From: Bacteroidota bacterium
GTDB lineage: Bacteria > Bacteroidota > Bacteroidia > SpSt-205 > S141-50
Direction: 5' to 3'
DNA length: 23,590 bases
Assembly: GCA_015490695.1 (NCBI GenBank)
Contig: WFXK01000292.1
Coordinates: 1 to 23,590, forward strand
Part shown: positions 1 to 8,210 of the stretch, one piece after another
Layout: the number at the start of each line of letters is the position of its first letter
Numbering within the stretch: position 1 is the stretch's first letter
Program-made: the position numbers and the translations under genes
Notes under the pieces: generated by a model
What the model was told of the DNA's origin: nothing
Database searches by the model: none
Seen by the model: the letters and a program-made list of their open reading frames with translations, nothing else

Positions 1-1521
1 ATGCTGATACGTCCCAGGCGCTTTTAAACTTAACTTTTTTAATAAAGGATGATTTAAGTCCAATAACTCCAAATAACTTAAATCCGACGCAATTCCAAAT
101 ACTTTTTCAAACAAATAAATCAAAGGATACACCCCAATAAGCAAAAGCACATTGATAAAAAACAAAACTAAGTTCACATATTTGATTTCTTTCAAGTTCC
201 CGCCGTATTCAAAAAATGACAGAGCAAGATAAAGGACCACATAAGTCAATAGTGTAAATCCAATAGCGATAAAGAATTGTCTTCGTTTTTGTAGGCGCAT
301 TAGACTAAAGACTGCTACTGAACCTGCCGCCGACTGAACAAAAAACAAATCAAATCCGTAAGGCACTTGTAAAGCGCTTAGAAGCGTTATAAGCAAATTC
401 CCATAAAATCCGATGCCATCATCAAAAAAGATAGTAAGCACAATAGGTGCAAGCGACAAAGGTGCAAGCCATTGTAAATCCACATTTAACGCACTACCCA
501 TACGCTCATTCAAATGAACAATCGCAGCAGTAAAAAGCAAAGTCAATAAATACACACTATAAATCAATCCAATATTCCGTACAGAACGATAAACATTCCT
601 ACGTTTTACTTGGATATAAAACAAATTAAAATAGGCTAAAGCGGTAATCAGTACTAAACGTCCCAAAAATGCTACTAAAGGGCTGGTATGTTTTTGTCTT
701 TGCGCTAATGCTTCATTTAACGAAGCCAATATCCGTGCTTCTTGTGGGGTCACTTGTTCCCCTTTACGGATAATTAACGCCCCCCTATGAACTTTTCCGT
801 AATAAGGAGAAATTTGTTTTTCTAAAATAGAAAGTTCCTGATAATACACTTGTGCATTCCATTCATAGGTAGGCAATAAGGTTGCTAATAGTAAAGGACG
901 TGCTATCGCTACAGGAAATTGTTTTTGAAAACGCTTTCTTAAATCGTAAACGCTTTTTAATCGTTGTTTCTCATAAAGAATAGCAATACCTTCTTCACTT
1001 CTCAAACTGGCCACAGGTGAACGAATCGCTTCTATGCGTTTATCTAAAATCGGTGTTGTGTAAACCCGTTTGAGTTCCACAGCATAATTTCTTAAAAGTG
1101 GTAAGACCACTTTTTTGTGTTTCATGCAATAATGAAGTACTTCTTTATTTAACCAAGACAAAGATGCAGCATCTGCGGTTTGAGCGGTATCCAAAAAAGA
1201 AATCAGTTGTTGTAAACGGCTCAATCCTAAATGGCTATTTTCTGGACGATGAAAAAAGGGTTCAGGGAAATTTTTCCGTAGACTATCCAGTTCTTTCTTA
1301 TAAAGGACACGGGGTTTTTTTATAGGGAAGTCAAAAGGAGCATATAGGGTAGCATAGCGCCAAGTTTTTCCTACTTCAAAAAAATAGCGGCGATAAGGGC
1401 TTTCTTGGGTCATTAATAACGCTGCAAAAAAGCAAAATGCTATTACAATTGCATGTCGCTGCCACTCCGTAGAACGCAATAACCTCAATAACCGATAACG
1501 AAGCCGCCGCTTAGTTCGCAT
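1..1521 (-). CDS. pgpH: 7TM-HD family protein, PgpH-type cyclic-di-AMP phosphodiesterase (3' part cut by window edge)
   Basis: Reading the minus strand from the ATG at 1521-1519 gives 507 uninterrupted codons to the window edge. A basic N-terminus (MRTKRRLRYR) is followed by one hydrophobic segment (about residues 23-38). Next comes a long extracytoplasmic region containing the family-typical stretch VHRGALIIRKGEQVTP, then about seven membrane segments (roughly residues 290-480). The frame ends in NHPLLKKLSLKAPGTYQH, which is how the cytosolic HD domain of 7TM-HD proteins begins. The HD catalytic residues therefore lie just outside the window. Known family members such as Listeria PgpH are membrane receptors that hydrolyse c-di-AMP, so this protein probably lowers c-di-AMP; that activity is inferred from the family. 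The start overlaps the stop of recQ by 11 bp, so the two genes are likely co-transcribed. Total length should be about 700 residues. Confidence 0.87.
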   Translation of the reverse strand, partial: MRTKRRLRYRLLRLLRSTEWQRHAIVIAFCFFAALLMTQESPYRRYFFEVGKTWRYATLYAPFDFPIKKPRVLYKKELDSLRKNFPEPFFHRPENSHLGLSRLQQLISFLDTAQTADAASLSWLNKEVLHYCMKHKKVVLPLLRNYAVELKRVYTTPILDKRIEAIRSPVASLRSEEGIAILYEKQRLKSVYDLRKRFQKQFPVAIARPLLLATLLPTYEWNAQVYYQELSILEKQISPYYGKVHRGALIIRKGEQVTPQEARILASLNEALAQRQKHTSPLVAFLGRLVLITALAYFNLFYIQVKRRNVYRSVRNIGLIYSVYLLTLLFTAAIVHLNERMGSALNVDLQWLAPLSLAPIVLTIFFDDGIGFYGNLLITLLSALQVPYGFDLFFVQSAAGSVAVFSLMRLQKRRQFFIAIGFTLLTYVVLYLALSFFEYGGNLKEIKYVNLVLFFINVLLLIGVYPLIYLFEKVFGIASDLSYLELLDLNHPLLKKLSLKAPGTYQH

Positions 1522-3703
1522 AATGTGAATAAAACTGTATACGTACTAAACGAATTACATCTAAATCGTATTCATCTCCCAATTCCGCTTCCGCTTCAGC
1601 TAAATCATCTGTCTCGGCATTCATAAAATAATCCCAAATATCCTCTACAGCATCAGGGTCTAAAACCTCTTCAATGTAATAAGAGATGTTAATCTTAGAA
1701 CCGCTATAAATGATTTGCTCTATGAGCGTCAACAATTCATCAAAAGAAATATTCAGCATCCGAGCAATTTCATCCAAGGGAATGCGTTTATCAATTTGTT
1801 GAATAATGAACAACTTTTCTTTTGCTGATGAAGGCGAAGAGGTTCTAATCATGAACTCTTCAGGACGCTCAATTTGGTTTTCTTCTACATATTCTCGGAT
1901 GAGTTCTATGAAAGGTCTTCCGTATTTTCTGGCTTTTCCTGGACCTACACCTATAATGTTTTCAAATTCTTTCATCGTAATGGGGTACTTCATTGCCATA
2001 TCTTCCAAGGAAGCCTCTTGGAAAATCACATAAGGTGGTAACCCTTCTTCCTTAGCAATCTTATTTCTAAGTGCTAATAGCTTATCAAAAAGCACTTCAT
2101 CATAAGCTTTGAAGTCTTCAACAGGTACGTCGCTTTCTTCCGAAGTAAATTCCTGCGGTTTAAAGAAATAAATCGGCTGCGGTTTTTTCTCTTCTAAAAA
2201 GCGTTTGCCTTTTTCTAAAAGTTTAATAACCCCATAATCTTCAATTTCTTTTTTCAAATACTCATGGATAATCAATTGCGTATAGATAGACTTCCATTCT
2301 AATTCGCTGCGGTGGCTTCCTTGTCCAAAGATAGGTAATTGGTCGTGTTTAAAGGTTCTGATTTGTGGGGTGCGTTTTCCTAAGAGGATACGAATTAGAT
2401 GACGCATATCAAAGCGCTCATGGGTTTGCCGAACCGCTTCTAAAGCCAAACGGGCTTCTAAAGTACCATCATAACGCTCTTTCGGATAACGACAATTATC
2501 ACACATTTTATTACAATCCTTTTCATCAAACGATTCGCCGAAGTAGTGCAAAATCTGTTTTCTTCGGCAAACGGCACTTTCGCAAAAAGTTGCCATTTCA
2601 AAAAGCAAATGCAAACCTGCTTCTCGCTCGCTTAAAGGTTTATCTTTTAGAAATTTCTCTAACTTCATTAAATTATTGTAGTCGTAAAACAGGATACAAT
2701 CGCTGGGACGTCCATCCCTACCTGCTCTACCTGTCTCTTGATAATAACTCTCTATGCTCTTAGGTACATCATGATGTATAACAAAACGAACATCAGGTTT
2801 ATCTATCCCCATACCAAAAGCAATCGTTGCGACAACAACCCGTACATCTTCATTTAAAAACATATCTTGATGTTTGGTTCTTGTTGCACTATCCAGTCCC
2901 GCGTGGTAGGGGACTGCTGTAATACCATTTTCATTTAAAATTTTAGCTAACTCCTCTGTTTTTTTCCTACTTAAGCAATAAACAATTCCTGATGCTCTTG
3001 GATGCTGTTTAATATAGCGAATAATTTGTTGTACTGTGTCTTTTGTCTTAGGACGGATTTCATAATAGAGGTTGGGGCGGTTAAAGCTGGTTTTAATCAC
3101 TACCGCATCTTGGATTTCTAAATTTTGTTGAATATCTAATTGGACTTTTGGGGTGGCGGTAGCAGTTAGTGCCATAATAGGCAGATTGGGGTTAATGGTA
3201 TTGATTCCTGGGCGGAGTTTGCGGTATTCGGGACGGAAGTCGTGTCCCCACTCTGAAATGCAATGGGCTTCGTCAATAGCAATAAAACTAATAGGTACCT
3301 GTCGCAGAATGGCTAAGAAATCGTCCTTTAAGAAAGTTTCTGGGGCGACATACAAAAGCTTCATTTCTCCTCGGGCAATCCGCTGCTGCATGATTCTATA
3401 TTCCTTACGGCTGAGACTGCTGTTTAAAAATCCTGCGGCAATATCATATGCCCTTAGTTGGTCTACTTGGTTCTTCATTAGTGCAACCAAGGGCGAGATA
3501 ACCACAGCAGTCCCTTCCATTAAAAGGGCTGGGAGTTGATAGCACAGGGACTTGCCTGCGCCCGTAGGCATGATGACAAACACATTTCGCCGCTCTAATA
3601 CATAACGAATTACCTCCTCTTGCCGCCCTCTAAAAGAGTCGTAACCGAAATAATGCTTCAACGCTTGCCGTAAATCTACCTCTGCAACGTTCTTCCCCAT
3701 CAT
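1511..3703 (-). CDS. recQ: ATP-dependent DNA helicase RecQ (long Bacteroidota form)
   Basis: This 730-residue superfamily 2 3'-5' DNA helicase probably acts in recombination repair and restart of stalled forks. Visible motifs are Walker A MPTGAGKS (45-52), DEAH (144-147), TATATP (180-185) and the motif VI run QETGRAGRDGR (322-332). The zinc-binding cysteines are C379, C397, C401 and C404, followed by a winged-helix RQC region (about 410-510). An HRDC domain follows at about 535-610. The last ~110 residues add a helix-turn-helix-like extension with an acidic tail, which makes the protein longer than the ~610-residue E. coli enzyme but normal for Bacteroidota. It starts MMGKN; either of two tandem ATGs could be used. 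A TAnnTTTG element lies 31 bp upstream. Its stop overlaps the start of pgpH. A second, differently built RecQ is encoded at 14922-16841. Confidence 0.96.
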   Translation of the reverse strand: MMGKNVAEVDLRQALKHYFGYDSFRGRQEEVIRYVLERRNVFVIMPTGAGKSLCYQLPALLMEGTAVVISPLVALMKNQVDQLRAYDIAAGFLNSSLSRKEYRIMQQRIARGEMKLLYVAPETFLKDDFLAILRQVPISFIAIDEAHCISEWGHDFRPEYRKLRPGINTINPNLPIMALTATATPKVQLDIQQNLEIQDAVVIKTSFNRPNLYYEIRPKTKDTVQQIIRYIKQHPRASGIVYCLSRKKTEELAKILNENGITAVPYHAGLDSATRTKHQDMFLNEDVRVVVATIAFGMGIDKPDVRFVIHHDVPKSIESYYQETGRAGRDGRPSDCILFYDYNNLMKLEKFLKDKPLSEREAGLHLLFEMATFCESAVCRRKQILHYFGESFDEKDCNKMCDNCRYPKERYDGTLEARLALEAVRQTHERFDMRHLIRILLGKRTPQIRTFKHDQLPIFGQGSHRSELEWKSIYTQLIIHEYLKKEIEDYGVIKLLEKGKRFLEEKKPQPIYFFKPQEFTSEESDVPVEDFKAYDEVLFDKLLALRNKIAKEEGLPPYVIFQEASLEDMAMKYPITMKEFENIIGVGPGKARKYGRPFIELIREYVEENQIERPEEFMIRTSSPSSAKEKLFIIQQIDKRIPLDEIARMLNISFDELLTLIEQIIYSGSKINISYYIEEVLDPDAVEDIWDYFMNAETDDLAEAEAELGDEYDLDVIRLVRIQFYSHYAN

Positions 3704-3707
3704 TTCT

Positions 3708-3715
3708 TACTTTTG
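3708..3715 (+). promoter_or_regulatory. Candidate -7 element (TACTTTTG) for kdsD
   Basis: The octamer fits the Bacteroidota TAnnTTTG -7 consensus and lies 46 bp before the kdsD ATG. No TTG stands at the usual distance upstream, so this is a weak prediction. Confidence 0.3.
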
Positions 3716-3734
3716 CATCTACAAATCCGAAAAC

Positions 3735-3767
3735 CAAAGTTAGTAAAACTTTCTCACTACAATGCAA
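3735..3767 (-). promoter_or_regulatory. Candidate promoter for recQ-pgpH
   Basis: On the minus strand TAACTTTG (3742-3735) matches the TAnnTTTG -7 box. A TTG lies 22 bp further upstream (3767-3765) and another 17 bp upstream (3762-3760); both flank the usual ~19-21 bp spacing. The upstream element would fall inside the first codons of kdsD, so the two divergent promoters would overlap. Confidence 0.4.
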
Positions 3768-4775
3768 GTCATCTTAGAAGTTGCAAAAAACGTACTACAA
3801 CAAGAGTCTAAAGCCATAGAAGGACTAATAGACCGACTAAACGAACATTTTGAACAGGTTGTACGTCATATTCTACAGAGTTCGGGGAAGGTTGTTGCTA
3901 CGGGCATAGGCAAAAGCGCAATTATTGCGCAAAAGTTTGTTGCTACCTTAAACTCCACGGGCACACCCGCTGCTTTCTTACATGCTGCAGAAGCCCTTCA
4001 CGGGGACATCGGCATGGTACACCCCAACGATACCGTCTTTTTCCTATCTAAAAGCGGCGAGACGAATGAAGTAAAACAATTACTGCCGCTTATCCAACAA
4101 CAAGGCTGTACTACTGTCGCCATGACCGCCAACCCCCATAGCTTCTTAGCACAACACTGCGACTACTTCTTAGACGTCTGGGTAGAACGGGAAGCCTGTC
4201 CTAATAACCTCGCTCCTACAACCTCTACCACGGCAACCTTAGCTCTCTGTGATGCTATTGCCGTAGCACTCATCGTACTTAGAAACTTTACTGCAGAAGA
4301 TTTTGCTCGTTTGCACCCTGGTGGTTCCTTAGGAAAACGCCTATACCTACGAGTAAAAGACCTATGCCACAGAACCATCCCTGTAGTAGAGCCCAGTGCC
4401 TCCCTCTATAAAGTCGTTGAAGAAATGACTTCTAAACGCTTAGGATGCACTTTAGTGATGGAAAAAGGAAAGCTCTTAGGCATCATCACCGATGGGGACC
4501 TGCGACGATGGATGAAACGAAACTTAGAAAACTTCATTCAACTTAAACATTGGCAACAAAATCCCCAACAAACGCCTCCTAAACTACCTATCTTTGACCA
4601 AGCCCGTAGTTTAATGACCCCTAATCCTAAGACCATTCACAAAGATGTGCTTGCTTATGCTGCTTTACAAAAGATGGAACAACACCAAATCACCCAATTA
4701 GTTGTCTTAGATGACCAAAATCAAGTTTATGGCATTCTACACATGCACGATATATTAAAAGAAGGTATTCTATGA
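3762..4775 (+). CDS. kdsD: Arabinose-5-phosphate isomerase (KpsF/GutQ family)
   Basis: This 337-residue enzyme interconverts D-ribulose 5-phosphate and D-arabinose 5-phosphate, the first committed step toward Kdo for lipopolysaccharide. The N-terminal SIS domain (about 35-175) carries GIGKS (48-52), SKSGET (96-101) and the family signature around EACPNNLAPTTST (144-156). HPGGSLG (185-191) closes the domain. Two CBS domains follow (about 205-255 and 283-335), including ITDGDLRR (242-249). Length and order are those of E. coli KdsD. The ATG at 3762 gives the expected N-terminus. The stop overlaps the next gene by four bases (ATGA), suggesting translational coupling, although the downstream protein is not an obvious pathway partner. 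None of kdsA, kdsB or kdsC is in the window. Confidence 0.95.
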   Translation: MQVILEVAKNVLQQESKAIEGLIDRLNEHFEQVVRHILQSSGKVVATGIGKSAIIAQKFVATLNSTGTPAAFLHAAEALHGDIGMVHPNDTVFFLSKSGETNEVKQLLPLIQQQGCTTVAMTANPHSFLAQHCDYFLDVWVEREACPNNLAPTTSTTATLALCDAIAVALIVLRNFTAEDFARLHPGGSLGKRLYLRVKDLCHRTIPVVEPSASLYKVVEEMTSKRLGCTLVMEKGKLLGIITDGDLRRWMKRNLENFIQLKHWQQNPQQTPPKLPIFDQARSLMTPNPKTIHKDVLAYAALQKMEQHQITQLVVLDDQNQVYGILHMHDILKEGIL

Positions 4776-6844
4776 GGTGGGTATTATGGCTTTTGGTAGC
4801 GGGCGCATTTGCCCAAGGCTTTTACGATGAAAAACTTACCACAGCAGGCAACATCCGCATGACCATCAATAACTTAGGCATGATAGGAAACGCCTTCAAA
4901 GGCAGCTATAACGTCTTAAACTACCCTTCTTGTGAATATCCTGCAGGTAGTGGTGTAGAACATGTTTTTGACGGCGGGCTATGGATCGGCGCAAAAGTAA
5001 ACGGTACTACTATAGTGGTCTCCACAGGGGCTATTGACGACCCCAGCGGCTATAGCACTGGCAAAGCAGGCTTTGAATTCACCGCCGAATTAGGTTCAAA
5101 ACTCATAGAACGCTCTACGTTGTTAGAAAGCCCCTTTTATGACCCTAAAGCCGTCTCCCACCAAGACTTCGTAGCAGACTTCACAGACCGCTATACCATC
5201 ATCCCCGGAACCAACATCCCCATAGATGAAATTGAAAACGGACCTCTATATGCCGACGTCCACTTTGAAAGCTATTGCTGGAACTACTCCTTCGCCGACT
5301 TCTTCGTCATCTTAAACTTTACTATAACCAATAACAGCAATAACCTTTGGCAAGACGTTTATGTTGGTTATTGGGTAGACGCTGTGGTTAGGAACGTCAA
5401 CATCACTCCTGCTGGCTCAGGCGGCTCTGCTTTCTATAATAAAGGTGGCAATGGCTACATAGATAGCCTCTACTTAGCCTATGAATTTGACGCTGCAGGT
5501 GACGTAGGCTTCACCGATAGCTACTTCGGACTAAAATTCCTCGGAGCAGAATTCAAAGGAAAATGGTATCACCCCAAAGTGGACACTGGTTTCCACGTTT
5601 ACTTTAACTCGTGGACCTTCAGAGACTTCCAAAGCGTTTATCGCACCCCCGCAAACGACTACGAACGCTACCAAAAACTAAAATCGGGATTAAATACTTT
5701 ACCTAATTGGCAAAGCATTCAAACCCAATTGAAAGCACCTTTGAACCGTTCTATAATGGTTTCTGTAGGTCCTTTTAAGCAAGTACTGCCAGGGGAATCC
5801 GTAAATGTTGTTTTTGCTGTCATTTGTGCGAAAAAGTACGATGATGGACAACCAACTGCTGCAGACACCTACGAACAAAAGAAAAATCTTATTCGTCACG
5901 CCTCTTGGGCACAAGCCGCCTATAACGGAGAAGATAAAAACGAAAATGGTATTTTAGACCCCGGAGAAGACATAGACAAAGACGGAAAAATTACCCGCTA
6001 TATTTTACCTGCTCCTCCAGACATTCCTTACACAAAATACATTTTAGAAAACAATCGCATTCATATTTATTGGTCCAATAATGCCGAATTCTCTATTGAC
6101 CCCATTTCAAGGAAAAAAGATTTCGAAGGTTATCGTATTTATAAAACTCGCTTAGGGTTTGATGTCACTTCGGTACAAGATGTCTTAGATGCTTTAGAGC
6201 CGATTGCCCAATTTGATAAACCAGGAAACGGTATAGGATACGACAATGGTTTTGATAAAATCCGTTTACCACAACCGATAAAGTTTGAGGGGGATACACA
6301 TACGTATTATTATCATTATGTTATTGAGCCCGTTCAAGATGGTTGGCAACATGCGGTTGTTTTAACTGCTTTTGATTCTGGGGACCCCGCAAACAATTTA
6401 GAGTCGTTAGAATCCAGTCGTTTAACGAACTTAAAGCGATTATTTCCTGGCACGCCTCCGAATGTAGGTTTTCGTAATGGTGACCCTTATGTTTATCCGA
6501 ATCCTTATTATGATGGGGCAGCATGGGAACGCCAAGGTATCGCCGAAGAAGAGCGAAAAATCATCTTTGCAAACCTTCCTCCTAATTGCGAAGTGCGGAT
6601 TTATAACCTTGCTGGCGACTTAATTTACACTTTTGAACATCATGCCCAGGACCACGCACAACAAGATACCGAATGGTTTAATACGCATGCGGACCCTCAA
6701 CAGACCCAAATCGCAGGTGGAGAACACGCCTGGAATCTGCTTTCTAAGCACCAACAAATCATCGCTCGTGGAATCTACCTTTTTGTCGTCAAAGATTTAG
6801 ATACAGGACAAACCCGGACAGGAAAGTTTGTCATCATCCGTTAA
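4772..6844 (+). CDS. Secreted protein with T9SS-type C-terminal sorting domain
   Basis: This 690-residue protein has a short signal peptide (MRWVLWLLVAGAFAQG, cleavage probably after FAQ). The specific function is not recognised. The N-terminal ~380 residues are rich in aromatic and Asn/Gly residues and look like extracellular beta structure. Residues 388-408 form an Asp-rich stretch (DKNENGILDPGED then DIDKDGKI) resembling two EF-hand or calcium-loop motifs. A fibronectin-III-like part with EGYRIYKT follows (about 420-560). The C-terminus begins at YVYPNPYYD (573-581) and ends RTGKFVIIR, typical of T9SS type A sorting domains that are removed during outer-membrane export. It overlaps kdsD by ATGA. 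Its stop shares bases with the stop of convergent rseP. Codon use changes along the gene (see findings). Confidence 0.82.
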   Translation: MRWVLWLLVAGAFAQGFYDEKLTTAGNIRMTINNLGMIGNAFKGSYNVLNYPSCEYPAGSGVEHVFDGGLWIGAKVNGTTIVVSTGAIDDPSGYSTGKAGFEFTAELGSKLIERSTLLESPFYDPKAVSHQDFVADFTDRYTIIPGTNIPIDEIENGPLYADVHFESYCWNYSFADFFVILNFTITNNSNNLWQDVYVGYWVDAVVRNVNITPAGSGGSAFYNKGGNGYIDSLYLAYEFDAAGDVGFTDSYFGLKFLGAEFKGKWYHPKVDTGFHVYFNSWTFRDFQSVYRTPANDYERYQKLKSGLNTLPNWQSIQTQLKAPLNRSIMVSVGPFKQVLPGESVNVVFAVICAKKYDDGQPTAADTYEQKKNLIRHASWAQAAYNGEDKNENGILDPGEDIDKDGKITRYILPAPPDIPYTKYILENNRIHIYWSNNAEFSIDPISRKKDFEGYRIYKTRLGFDVTSVQDVLDALEPIAQFDKPGNGIGYDNGFDKIRLPQPIKFEGDTHTYYYHYVIEPVQDGWQHAVVLTAFDSGDPANNLESLESSRLTNLKRLFPGTPPNVGFRNGDPYVYPNPYYDGAAWERQGIAEEERKIIFANLPPNCEVRIYNLAGDLIYTFEHHAQDHAQQDTEWFNTHADPQQTQIAGGEHAWNLLSKHQQIIARGIYLFVVKDLDTGQTRTGKFVIIR

Positions 6845-8184
6845 AAATTCAAAATATCGTTAATCAAAATAAGCGCTGTTAATATCAGCAGTATGATTAG
6901 CCCTATTTGTTGTGCTGCAATTCGGACTTTATCGGGCACAGGGCGCCTAATTACCATCTCTACCAACAAAAATACAATGTGTCCTCCGTCTAATGCAGGA
7001 ATAGGTAGTAAATTCACAAAAGCCAATATAACAGAAAACATGGCTACTAAATGCCAAAACGCCAACCATCCCCCTCGCTCATATTGCTGTTTAAAAACCT
7101 TCGCAATGCGTATAGGTCCTGCTAAATTCTTTCCAACTTCCAACTCGCCTCTAATCATCTGTCTAAATCCTTTGTAATTCTTTACAAGAACGTCCACAGC
7201 GCTTTTACAGCCCTCCCATATACTTCGCCCTAAACTATAACGTACTCTTACTGTAGGAATCTTAGAAAAATCAGGCGCAACTCCCAATTTCTTTTCTTTA
7301 TTCAAAACAACAGAAAAAGTGAATACCTGATTTTTTCTCTCTACGCTAATGTGCAACGTGTCATTCTCTTTATATTTTTTTAGCAACGTACGTAGGTGTC
7401 CAAAGCTTTCTACTTTTTCTCCGTTAATTGCGAGGATTTTGTCGCCTGGTTGTATACCCGCCTTGGCTGCTGGATAACTGCTATCTACTACGCTAACATA
7501 AGCAGGAGGATTAGGATAAAACGCTAAAGCAGGAAGCTCATGCAACTTCTCCCGTAATGCCCTTAAACGAGCAGGAGGAACCTCTATAGTAAGCGTGTCA
7601 CCATCCCTAACTACAGTAATGGTTAACTGATCCTCTAAAGCTAAAGTTGCTGCGTTTTGAATTTCTTCTAAATAAGTGATGGGTTTACCATTAAGAGCAA
7701 TAGGAATATCACCTGTTTTGAGTCCTATTTGTTCGGCTGGTGAACCAGGATATACATCAATACCGTAAGGTAACTGCTTTATAGGGGTTTGAACAGTTCC
7801 CAAAAAGTAATGGAAACAAGCAAAGATAATAACAGCTAAAAGTGCATTCATAGTGACCCCTCCTGCCATTACAATCAGACGCTGCCATGTAGGTTTGGCT
7901 CTAAACTCCCAAGGTTTAGGAGGCAATTGTAAATGTTCTGTGTCTAAGGACTCATCTACCATGCCGGCAATCTTTACATAACCACCTAAGGGTAACACAC
8001 CGATACCATACACGGTCTCTTTGTACCGAAAAGACCACAATGCTGTGGGCCAATCAAAAAAGATAAAAAATCGTTCTACGCGCATACCAAAGAGCTTAGC
8101 AGGAATAAAATGCCCTAATTCATGGACAATCACCAGTAGACTCAATCCTAAGAAAAAGAAGAAGATGTACGTTAGCCATTCCAT
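6841..8184 (-). CDS. rseP: RIP metalloprotease RseP (site-2 protease)
   Basis: This inner-membrane zinc metalloprotease of the S2P family cleaves transmembrane segments, classically anti-sigma factors, and clears signal-peptide remnants. From the chosen ATG at 8184 the first membrane helix carries the HELGH metal motif (residues 21-25). There are two PDZ domains (about 141-201 and 226-296). Near the C-terminus, NLLPIPALDGGH supplies the third metal ligand (Asp about 399) within a membrane helix. Length is 447 residues, normal for Bacteroidota. The frame also opens four codons earlier with TTG at 8196 (M-H-T-L-M), but the ATG gives the usual short N-terminus directly before the helix, so I prefer it. 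It is the last gene of a minus-strand run beginning near 10503. No sigma/anti-sigma pair is visible nearby. Confidence 0.95.
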   Translation of the reverse strand: MEWLTYIFFFFLGLSLLVIVHELGHFIPAKLFGMRVERFFIFFDWPTALWSFRYKETVYGIGVLPLGGYVKIAGMVDESLDTEHLQLPPKPWEFRAKPTWQRLIVMAGGVTMNALLAVIIFACFHYFLGTVQTPIKQLPYGIDVYPGSPAEQIGLKTGDIPIALNGKPITYLEEIQNAATLALEDQLTITVVRDGDTLTIEVPPARLRALREKLHELPALAFYPNPPAYVSVVDSSYPAAKAGIQPGDKILAINGEKVESFGHLRTLLKKYKENDTLHISVERKNQVFTFSVVLNKEKKLGVAPDFSKIPTVRVRYSLGRSIWEGCKSAVDVLVKNYKGFRQMIRGELEVGKNLAGPIRIAKVFKQQYERGGWLAFWHLVAMFSVILAFVNLLPIPALDGGHIVFLLVEMVIRRPVPDKVRIAAQQIGLIILLILTALILINDILNF

Positions 8185-8210
8185 AAGCGTATGCAAAGAA
8201 AGTAGAAAGG

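Noticed and set aside
1098..1325. Plus-strand ORF of 75 codons
   Set aside because: It lies antisense inside the pgpH frame, which has clear family motifs; the short ORF has no recognisable features.
3153..3539. Plus-strand ORF of 128 codons
   Set aside because: It is fully antisense to the RecQ helicase core; its peptide is the reverse-strand shadow of conserved motifs.
5933..5998. Cellulosome-type dockerin
   Set aside because: Only one compact loop pair is present, not the duplicated dockerin layout, and no cohesin is seen.
8185..8196. TTG start for RseP four codons before the ATG
   Set aside because: The ATG at 8184 places the HELGH motif at the usual distance from the N-terminus and avoids a rare start.
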